Positions 1 through 5,108 of a stretch of 5,108 nt of DNA are shown here, piece by piece. The stretch is from positions 1,001 through 6,108 of the forward strand of contig PMMV01000083.1 in assembly GCA_003162115.1 (NCBI GenBank), given 5' to 3'. Made by a program: the position numbers and the translations under genes. Each line of letters begins with the position of its first letter. The first letter of the stretch is position 1. Below the pieces are notes generated by a model. It saw only the letters and a list, made by a program, of their open reading frames with translations. It did no database searches and had not been told where the DNA came from. The stretch is from Methanobacterium sp. Its GTDB lineage: Archaea > Methanobacteriota > Methanobacteria > Methanobacteriales > Methanobacteriaceae.

Positions 1-444
<444 letters not shown>

Positions 445-474
445 TTACAAAAACTATCTCGTAATCTAGTTGTG

Positions 475-969
475 CTATTCGTTCGGTTCTCGATAGGGAT
501 TCACAGCCCGTGTTCGGTTCTCAGCATAGACTTTTGGTCCGTAAAGCACGTATCCGATGCCCACAAAGATCAGAATGTACTCACCAACGGTAACAGCAGG
601 CGGAGGGGAGACCGGGAAAAAGAACAGTGCTTGGTCAGCAGGCGCGGTTAGGAAAAGGAGCACCGCGTCGATTACAGCCAAGATGCCGGCAAGCCTAGGT
701 CTTCGGAGCCATAGCGAAATCAAACCAGCAATAGGAAGCAACAACCCCACGGTTATGAAGAAACCTGCGAACGCTAAGGTCCGTATTACATGCATACGAG
801 TCTCAAATCCCAACGGAGTCAACAGAAAGCCCAAAATAAAACCAAACCCAAACAAGACCGCTAATATCTTCTCTGCATTTGTGAGAGGCCTACGAGCAGG
901 GTGCTTTTTCTGTCCGCCTTGTCCGTGCTCGGGTCGGGGTTTTGTTGATTGAGAGTTATTTTTTTTCAT
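475..969 (-). CDS. Unrecognised four-helix membrane protein upstream of katG
   Basis: I do not recognise the family. The 164-residue product has a hydrophilic, basic, Pro/Gln-rich N-terminal tail (residues 1-33, with KKHPARRP) and then about four hydrophobic segments near residues 34-53, 62-88, 92-110 and 126-144. A short FFFPVSPPPA stretch lies between the last two helices, and the C-terminal tail is charged (AENRTRAVNPYREPNE). The RR-P-R between helices 2 and 3 and the basic N-terminus suggest a cytoplasmic N-terminus by the positive-inside rule. The ATG at 969 is supported by GGGGGT five bases upstream. The gene sits 75 bases upstream of katG on the same strand with no T-run longer than five between them, so it may be the first gene of a katG operon. 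GC is about 50% by hand count, close to katG and unlike the MFS and UspA genes. A role linked to peroxide stress is inference from position alone. The opposite strand is also open at 557-952, but it lacks a ribosome-binding site. Confidence 0.75.
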   Translation of the reverse strand: MKKNNSQSTKPRPEHGQGGQKKHPARRPLTNAEKILAVLFGFGFILGFLLTPLGFETRMHVIRTLAFAGFFITVGLLLPIAGLISLWLRRPRLAGILAVIDAVLLFLTAPADQALFFFPVSPPPAVTVGEYILIFVGIGYVLYGPKVYAENRTRAVNPYREPNE

Positions 970-1142
970 AAATTACCCCCATTTATTTTTTCATTTTATA
1001 TTATATTTAACCTAAAATAATAAATTTACAGATTAAAGAGATGAGCATTAGGAAAAGGGTTCAAATTGGAATGGTATAAATATATTAGCTTACAAAACAC
1101 ACGTTAACAAGACTAATAATATTTATCTTAATAATATCCATT
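970..1142. other. AT-rich intergenic gap between MFS gene and membrane-protein/katG unit
   Basis: This gap of 173 bases follows the MFS stop codon and precedes the next minus-strand start. It has no credible ORF or RNA gene. It contains two minus-strand TATA-like elements (about 1001-1010 and 1075-1082) and the GGGGGT ribosome-binding site at 975-980. I see no long T-run marking the end of the MFS transcript, so some read-through into the katG unit is possible. The sharp fall in GC here, between a 37% gene and a 50% gene, is where a composition boundary would be placed. Confidence 0.6.
1000..1012 (-). promoter_or_regulatory. Candidate TATA box for the membrane-protein/katG unit
   Basis: Read on the minus strand, GGTTAAATATAATAT lies about 35 bases upstream of the ATG at 969. 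An archaeal TATA box here would place the transcription start near 980-985, just before the GGGGGT ribosome-binding site, giving a short leader. A second TATA-like element, TATTTATA on the minus strand at 1075-1082, would give a leader of about 80 bases. The sequence alone does not decide between them. Confidence 0.4.
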
Positions 1143-2879
1143 TTAACCTGATTTTTCATCTGTTTCTAATTCTTTAAGGTTTAGATCTGATTTTGCATTT
1201 TCTTTAATAACTTCGTGTTCATAGATATATTTTTCTCCACGGAGTGCTGATAATATGGCTGCTATTGAGCAGAATGCGGCTCCAATTATGAATGATATTC
1301 TGAGAGATGGTACAAATGCATTTGCAAGTGTAGATGGGAACCATGTGGTACCAGTCAGGGTGTTTAGGGTTGATTGAGGTATGGCTGCCACGATTGGAGT
1401 TGGTAACATCGATAGTATGGTACTCACAGGGTTGTATCCTAAAAATGCTGAAAATAGAGCTCCAGTAGGGGGGATATTACTTAGGATAGGAGCCAGTTTT
1501 ACTGCTCCAATGCCTGCAAGTGATGTGAGCATGGCATCGGGGAATCTTTGGGTTATACCTACGATTACAATGGTGAAGAATATGGCCATACTGGCTGTGA
1601 AGGAGGTGTTCATAATGGTGAACATCATACCAGAGGCAACTCCCCTATCTTGTGGTGGAACTGAATTCATTATACTGGAACTGTTTGGAGAACCGAACAT
1701 TCCACCTCCAACTCCCATCATAAACAGGACTAATCCAAATTCTAAGTAACTGAAATTATATGGAAGTGCTGCTAAAAAAATGAAGGCCAATGCACTAATT
1801 ACCATTCCAAGAGTAGCTATCCATCTAGGTCCATACTTATCAGACAATGCTCCTGAAATGGGTCCCATGATAATTATCCCAATTGTTATGGGTATCATAT
1901 AAATTCCAGCCCAGAAAGGTGTGGACTGGTAGCTGTAGCCGTGAAGTGGTAACCAGATGCCCTGTAACAGTAATATGAGCATGAACATCATACCACCTCT
2001 ACTAAGAGAGGATAATAAACCGGCTGCATTCGCATAACTAAACATACGATTTTTAAATAGGTCTAACCTGAACATTGGCGAGTCTACCCTGTTTTCGATG
2101 AAGATGAATAGGATTAGTAGTACTAATCCAATTAACATTGAGGCGATTACCCACGGGTTGTTCCATCCCATAGGATTATTGCCATAGGGCATTAAACCAT
2201 AGGTTACACCTATAAGCATAAGAGTGATGCCTGCAACGAATGTAAGGTTTCCAAGTACATCAATTTTAGTTTTCACAGATTTAATTGATAGTTCCCGTAG
2301 TTTATAATAAGACCATATGGTTCCAATTAGTCCGAATGGTATACTGATAAGGAAAACATACCTCCAGTCGAATATTGCTAATACACCACCCAATATTAAG
2401 CCTAAAAATTGTCCTGACATTAGTGCTACCATGTTGATTCCCAAAGCTTTTCCCAGTTCATTTGGTGGGAATGCATCTGTAAGTATAGCTGCGCTATTTG
2501 CCATGAACAGGGCGCTTCCAATAGCTTGGAGAACTCTGAAACCTATAATTTCTAATGCCCCCGCATCTCCAGTGGAGGGTGTAAGGTAAAGCAGAACGGA
2601 TCCAAGGGTAAATATTAAAAAACCTAACCTGAACAGTTTAACTCGTCCATAAATATCTGAAAGACGGCCGAAACTTAAAAGTAGAGTGGCTGTCACCAAT
2701 CCATAGCCCATTAGTATCCATAACAGATATTGAAAGGAATTCAGAGGATTAATATGAATACCGTTAAAGATCGCTGGAAGAGAGATCAAAACAATACTCA
2801 TATTTATCATTCCCATTAAAGAGGATATGAGAACGTTTGATAGAGCTATCCATTTATATTCCAAAGTCACAACCACCAT
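1143..2879 (-). CDS. 14-TM major facilitator superfamily drug efflux protein (DHA2/EmrB-QacA type)
   Basis: Inner-membrane secondary transporter, probably a proton-driven exporter of drugs or other hydrophobic compounds; the substrate is unknown. The 578-residue length and about 14 hydrophobic segments fit the DHA2 group. Motif A follows helix 2 as [14 protein letters not shown] (residues 70-83). Motif B in helix 4 is [10 protein letters not shown] with Arg115. The helix 5 motif C region reads [10 protein letters not shown] (156-165), with Leu161 where the classical GPxxGG has Pro. Helix 1 reads [11 protein letters not shown], with Asn26 where DHA2 members such as QacA have Asp. A second motif-A-like repeat, [11 protein letters not shown], lies at 343-353. 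A long loop (about 441-525) precedes the last helix, and the C-terminal tail is charged (about 550-578). The ATG at 2879 has no convincing ribosome-binding site. A TTG at 2864 (residue 6), preceded by GGTGGTTGTGA, is an alternative start. The UspA gene lies 107 bases upstream, probably as a separate unit. Confidence 0.92.
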   Translation of the reverse strand: MVVVTLEYKWIALSNVLISSLMGMINMSIVLISLPAIFNGIHINPLNSFQYLLWILMGYGLVTATLLLSFGRLSDIYGRVKLFRLGFLIFTLGSVLLYLTPSTGDAGALEIIGFRVLQAIGSALFMANSAAILTDAFPPNELGKALGINMVALMSGQFLGLILGGVLAIFDWRYVFLISIPFGLIGTIWSYYKLRELSIKSVKTKIDVLGNLTFVAGITLMLIGVTYGLMPYGNNPMGWNNPWVIASMLIGLVLLILFIFIENRVDSPMFRLDLFKNRMFSYANAAGLLSSLSRGGMMFMLILLLQGIWLPLHGYSYQSTPFWAGIYMIPITIGIIIMGPISGALSDKYGPRWIATLGMVISALAFIFLAALPYNFSYLEFGLVLFMMGVGGGMFGSPNSSSIMNSVPPQDRGVASGMMFTIMNTSFTASMAIFFTIVIVGITQRFPDAMLTSLAGIGAVKLAPILSNIPPTGALFSAFLGYNPVSTILSMLPTPIVAAIPQSTLNTLTGTTWFPSTLANAFVPSLRISFIIGAAFCSIAAILSALRGEKYIYEHEVIKENAKSDLNLKELETDEKSG

Positions 2880-2925
2880 ACTTCTCGATTAGTATAATTT
2901 CAATAAATTTACATTTCTGATACAA
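2854..2925 (-). CDS. Possible 23-residue leader peptide overlapping the MFS start
   Basis: A TTG at 2925 sits five bases after AGGTGA, the best ribosome-binding site in this gap. It opens a 23-codon frame, [23 protein letters not shown], which ends at TAA (2854-2856) after running over the MFS start codon in another frame. Translation could control access to the MFS start, as leader peptides do for some bacterial drug-resistance genes. Against it, the start is not ATG, the peptide is not recognised, and a TATA element at 2936-2943 would place transcription start inside the frame. This is a weak candidate recorded for testing. Confidence 0.2.
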   Translation of the reverse strand: MYQKCKFIEIILIEKYGGCDFGI

Positions 2926-2943
2926 TTTTTTCACCTTTAAATT
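2901..2943 (-). promoter_or_regulatory. Candidate promoter elements for the MFS gene
   Basis: Two minus-strand TATA-like elements lie here. GAAATTTAAAGG (centred near 2940) would start transcription near 2913 and give a leader of about 35 bases. AAATTTATTG (2901-2910) is centred about 26 bases before the ATG at 2879, the spacing expected for a leaderless archaeal transcript; that would explain the lack of a ribosome-binding site before this ATG. Both lie downstream of the T7 run at 2959-2965, consistent with the MFS gene having its own promoter. Confidence 0.35.
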
Positions 2944-2958
2944 TCAGTAAATTATCAT

Positions 2959-2965
2959 AAAAAAA
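2959..2965 (-). terminator. T7 run, probable terminator of the UspA transcript
   Basis: On the minus strand, seven consecutive T residues occur 22 bases after the UspA stop codon in otherwise AT-rich sequence. Archaeal RNA polymerase can terminate at such T-runs without a hairpin. No stable hairpin is seen. It separates the UspA and MFS genes into likely independent transcripts. Confidence 0.4.
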
Positions 2966-2986
2966 CTATAATAGGATTAAATAATT

Positions 2987-3451
2987 TTAAGGCGTTACCA
3001 TTACCGGTTTTTTAGCTTCTCTTATCACACGTTCGGTTACACTGCCCAGCATGAATCTGTCGAGGCCATGTCTACCAGAAGCTCCCATAACTACCAGATC
3101 AATATCTTCTTCGTCTAATATTTTAATGATCTCATCTGATGGTTTGCCTTCTTTTATCATGGTTTTCAGGTTAACATTTTTACATTTACCCTTGCATTGG
3201 ACATCTTCCAATTCGTGTTTAAAATCGTCAATAATTTGGTCACCTTCCATTCTTATTTCTTTATAGAATTGTTCATCGGGGGTAGGTAAAGTTGAAAGTG
3301 GTAATGTGGTTGCTACTTCTGGAAAGTGAGGTTCAATCACATAGAGAACTACAATATCAGCATCACTTTTATCTGCAATCCATAATGCATGTTTATTCGT
3401 TCTTTTAGAATTCTCAGATCCATCCGTTGGAATTAAAATTTTATTGTACAT
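2987..3451 (-). CDS. Universal stress protein, UspA family, ATP-binding type
   Basis: Small cytoplasmic stress protein that usually forms dimers and binds ATP; its exact target here is unknown. The 154-residue product is a complete single Usp domain. It opens with YNKILIPTDGSENS, where the Asp after the first strand contacts the nucleotide. It ends with the ATP-binding signature G-x2-G-x9-G-S/T, seen as GASG then GS about ten residues later (roughly residues 123-137), followed by VTERVIREAKKPVMVTP. A Pro-rich loop (EPHFPEVATTLPLSTLPTP) follows the second strand. A CKGKC pair (near residues 86-90) lies in the middle loop. I place the start at the ATG at 3451, because GGTG lies six bases upstream. 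The TTG one codon earlier at 3454 would be too close to that site. Upstream lies a divergent AT-rich region with its probable promoter, and downstream is the MFS gene. Confidence 0.94.
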   Translation of the reverse strand: MYNKILIPTDGSENSKRTNKHALWIADKSDADIVVLYVIEPHFPEVATTLPLSTLPTPDEQFYKEIRMEGDQIIDDFKHELEDVQCKGKCKNVNLKTMIKEGKPSDEIIKILDEEDIDLVVMGASGRHGLDRFMLGSVTERVIREAKKPVMVTP

Positions 3452-3508
3452 CAATTACACCTTGAATTTTTCTTTTTAATTAAAATTCACCAATAATTAT
3501 TAAAGTTA

Positions 3509-3520
3509 AAATTTATATTG
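3509..3520 (-). promoter_or_regulatory. Candidate TATA box for the UspA gene
   Basis: Read on the minus strand, CAATATAAATTT lies about 60 bases before the UspA ATG. An archaeal TATA box here would start transcription near 3488 and give a leader of about 37 bases that contains the AAGGTG ribosome-binding site. The region is so AT-rich that chance matches are common, so confidence is moderate at best. Confidence 0.4.
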
Positions 3521-3596
3521 TTATACTGAATTCCAAAAATACTAAGATATAATATTTACTTTACAGCAAATTTAACCATTTTATGCAGTTTGAAAT

Positions 3597-3614
3597 ATTT
3601 TGATAGATCAAAAT
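3597..3614. repeat. Perfect 8+2+8 palindrome, possible operator
   Basis: ATTTTGAT-AG-ATCAAAAT is a perfect inverted repeat with 8-base arms and a 2-base centre. A hairpin with a 2-base loop is unlikely to form, so a dimeric regulator site is the more natural reading. It lies about 145 bases from the UspA start and about 205 from the AlkZ-like start, rather distant from either promoter. AT-rich sequence produces such palindromes by chance more often than average. Confidence 0.35.
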
Positions 3615-3817
3615 CTCATTTATGAAATTATCTCATTACATTTATTCATTTACTATTATTAATAGATTTGATATTTACAATCTCAATTAAAAGTTTTAAA
3701 ATTAGACATCAAAAAAGTTTTTAATTTTCATTCAAATAACATAAATAAGCAATGAGAAGTTAAAAAAACAAAAGTCTAATTGCATAGATCGAGAAAAAAA
3801 GAATATTTTTGATTTAA

Positions 3818-4909
3818 ATGAAGAAAAAAGACATTTTAAAAGAACGTCTTCTAAATCAACATATCTTAGGTACTTTGTTTGAAAAACCGGATGATATGGT
3901 TAGGTGGATGGGTGCTGTTCAAGCGCAGAATTTTTTAGGATCCTTATGGGCTATTGGGATACGTGTAAAAAATGCCCAGGAACCCGATATTGAGCATGCA
4001 ATAGCTGATAAAACATTGGTTCGCACATGGTTACTCCGAGGAACCTTACATTTTGTTGCTGTCGAAGATATAAAGTGGATCCTTGATCTTGTTGCACCGA
4101 GGATTATTGCCAGTAATGCAAACTTACTTAAGACAAATTTTAAATTGGATAATAATGAATTCAAGCGAATCAAAAAGGTAATAGTAAGTACACTTGAAGG
4201 GGGTCAATCCCTAACAAGAGATAAAATTTATAGTGAGTTAGAAAAGGCTAGTATTTCCACATCCAGTCTGCGTGGACTCCATATATTGCACTGTCTTGCA
4301 CTAGAAGGACTTATATGTTTTGGGGCACGAGAAGGCAAACAGCAAACATTCTTACTTCTGGATGAGTGGCTTCCTAACACTAAAAGTATGGGTCACGATA
4401 AAGCATTAGGAGAACTTGCGCGACGCTATTTTACAAGTCACGGTCCTGCAACAATACAAGATTTTAGATGGTGGTCTGGTCTGAGGGATGCAGATGCACG
4501 AACTGCTTTGGATACGATTAAATCTCAACTTTTATCAGAGGATATTGACAACCAGACCTACTGGTTTCAGAGTTTTAAAGAAACTGAAGATAATAAATAT
4601 CCTGTTTCACAGCTATTACCAAATTTTGATGAGTATTTTATCGGTTATAAAGACCGTAACAACCTTGTTAATGGAATTTACACCAAAGAATTTAATATTA
4701 ACGATTTCATATTCAACAGCAACATAATTTTAAATGGAGAAATAGTTGGAGCATGGAAACGTATTTTTAAGGAGGGAAAGGTAATCATCACACTAAATTA
4801 TTACAAATCACTGAATAAAGAAGAAAATTGGGCTGTTAAAAAAGCAGCCAAGGACTACGGTAAATTTTTAGATATGCCAGTCCATTTATTAGAAAATAAA
4901 AATATTTAA
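3818..4909 (+). CDS. Winged-helix DNA glycosylase-like protein, AlkZ/YcaQ (HTH_42) family
   Basis: Probable DNA repair enzyme of the HTH_42 (PF06224) family, whose studied members, Streptomyces AlkZ and E. coli YcaQ (AlkX), are DNA glycosylases that unhook interstrand crosslinks and excise bulky N-alkyl bases. The 363 residues match the family's usual size. Visible signatures are RLLNQHILG near the N-terminus, VQAQNF with Gln35 and Gln37 (the Q-x-Q catalytic motif of AlkZ; YcaQ has Q-x-D), RTWLLRGTLHFV (69-80), GPATIQDFRWWSGL (209-222), LLPNFDEYFIGYKDR (266-280) and NGEIVGAWKR (306-315). The family fold is tandem winged helices followed by a C-terminal beta domain. The ATG at 3818 is the only good start that keeps the conserved N-terminus. 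No ribosome-binding site is visible, and no TATA box sits at leaderless spacing. It stands alone on the plus strand, divergent from UspA and convergent with the broken kinase. Family assignment is firm; glycosylase activity and substrate are inference. Confidence 0.9.
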   Translation: MKKKDILKERLLNQHILGTLFEKPDDMVRWMGAVQAQNFLGSLWAIGIRVKNAQEPDIEHAIADKTLVRTWLLRGTLHFVAVEDIKWILDLVAPRIIASNANLLKTNFKLDNNEFKRIKKVIVSTLEGGQSLTRDKIYSELEKASISTSSLRGLHILHCLALEGLICFGAREGKQQTFLLLDEWLPNTKSMGHDKALGELARRYFTSHGPATIQDFRWWSGLRDADARTALDTIKSQLLSEDIDNQTYWFQSFKETEDNKYPVSQLLPNFDEYFIGYKDRNNLVNGIYTKEFNINDFIFNSNIILNGEIVGAWKRIFKEGKVIITLNYYKSLNKEENWAVKKAAKDYGKFLDMPVHLLENKNI

Positions 4910-4953
4910 TAAAATATCAAATATTTAAATATCCATATACTGCAATAGAAGAC

Positions 4954-4961
4954 AAAAAAAA
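4954..4961 (-). terminator. T8 run, probable terminator of the histidine kinase transcript
   Basis: On the minus strand, eight consecutive T residues begin 12 bases after the final TAA of the kinase remnant. This is the longest T-run downstream of any gene here and fits archaeal T-run termination. It lies in the 63-base gap between the convergent genes. The plus-strand gene has only weaker T-rich stretches such as TTAGTTTTAAC. Confidence 0.4.
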
Positions 4962-4972
4962 TTAGTTTTAAC

Positions 4973-5108
4973 TTAAAATGGTATGGTAAAGTAGAAAGTT
5001 GTTCCCTTTCCTAGTTTTCTGATTCGACCTATATTCGTCCATTGTGTCTTTCTATGATTTTTAGAGCTATGGAAAGTCCTATACCTGTACTGGGATATTC
5101 TTCTCGAG
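4973..5108 (-). pseudogene. Broken sensor histidine kinase, C-terminal remnant (cut by right window edge)
   Basis: The minus strand encodes the end of a HATPase_c ATP-binding domain. From the right edge, one frame reads EEYPSTGIGLSIALKIIER, then HNGRI, TAG, VESE. It contains the G2 box (STGIGL) of sensor kinases. The TAG at 5029-5031 stands where homologues usually have Trp (RIWVESE), one base from TGG. After VESE the reading must move frame at the A-run opposite 5015-5018 to continue as LGKGTTFYFTIPF and the TAA at 4973-4975. One extra A would restore the frame and give the usual VESE-K-LGKGTTFYFTIP ending. Two lesions about 15 bases apart at a conserved terminus argue for decay, although sequencing error could explain either. 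If TAG is a true stop, the product lacks only about its last 20 residues. The rest of the gene, including the sensor and His-phosphotransfer parts, lies outside the window. Confidence 0.8.

Larger units (their letters stand above)
3455..3817. other. 363-base AT-rich divergent intergenic region
   Basis: This region separates the minus-strand UspA gene from the plus-strand AlkZ-like gene. It is extremely AT-rich and has no credible ORF, tRNA or structured RNA. It must hold both promoters: a UspA TATA candidate near 3511-3517, and for the plus strand possibly CATAAATAAG at 3740-3749, which would leave a leader of about 48 bases. It also holds the palindrome at 3597-3614 and a loose direct repeat, AAAGTTTTAAAATT near 3690 and AAAGTTTTTAATTT near 3715. 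The remaining sequence shows nothing I can name. Confidence 0.6.

Noticed and set aside
557..952. Plus-strand open frame of 131 codons opposite the membrane-protein gene
   Set aside because: It has no ribosome-binding site, no hydrophobic or domain pattern, and an odd Lys/Pro/Asn-rich composition. The minus-strand frame has a GGGGGT site and clear membrane segments.
1381..1749. Plus-strand open frame of 122 codons inside the MFS gene
   Set aside because: It is antisense to clear MFS coding sequence with helices and motifs, and it has no start signal.
2880..2986. UspA and MFS genes as one operon
   Set aside because: A T7 run follows the UspA stop and TATA-like elements lie after it, so separate transcripts are more likely, although read-through cannot be excluded.
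3590..3800. CRISPR-like or tandem repeats in the AT-rich intergenic region
   Set aside because: The repeats (AAAGTTTT..., ATCTCATT...) are short, imperfect and few. There is no repeat-spacer regularity and no cas gene nearby.
3919..4173. Minus-strand open frame of 84 codons inside the AlkZ-like gene
   Set aside because: It is antisense to the conserved Q-x-Q and RTWLLRGTLH region, so it is a shadow frame.
4910..4972. Insertion-sequence end or attachment site next to the broken kinase
   Set aside because: I found no inverted repeats, target duplications or tRNA sequence. The kinase lesions are a point change and a one-base shift, not an insertion.

Overview
This AT-rich window looks archaeal, most likely a mesophilic methanogen of the Methanobacteriales (for example Methanobacterium). 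The basis is archaeal-style TATA elements, GGTG/GGGGGT ribosome-binding sites, T-run terminators, the UspA and 14-TM MFS protein types, and about 35-40% GC in the native-looking genes. The genus is inferred from style and was not tested by a search.

Layout from left to right. The minus strand carries the N-terminal 133 codons of catalase-peroxidase KatG, cut by the left edge. Directly upstream of it, and probably co-transcribed, is an unrecognised four-helix membrane protein (475-969). By my hand count these two genes are about 54% and 50% GC, clearly richer than everything else, so they may have been acquired together. After a 173-base AT-rich gap comes a 578-residue, 14-TM major facilitator efflux protein (1143-2879, minus), then a single-domain universal stress protein with an intact ATP-binding motif (2987-3451, minus). 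A 363-base, very AT-rich divergent intergenic region follows, with a perfect 8+2+8 palindrome. Next is a plus-strand winged-helix protein of the AlkZ/YcaQ (HTH_42) family carrying the Q-x-Q catalytic signature of interstrand-crosslink DNA glycosylases (3818-4909). The right edge holds the C-terminal remnant of a sensor histidine kinase on the minus strand, broken by an in-frame TAG and a one-base frameshift.

Functionally the genes suit a stress and toxin-defence neighbourhood: peroxide removal (KatG), drug export (MFS), stress adaptation (UspA) and possible alkylation or crosslink repair (AlkZ-like). They are not one operon. Separate T-runs and promoter-like elements suggest at least four transcription units, so joint action is inferred from proximity only. 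The points most worth following are the archaeal AlkZ-like protein with its Q-x-Q motif, the degraded kinase, the GC-rich katG/membrane-protein pair, and the unusual start region of the MFS gene.
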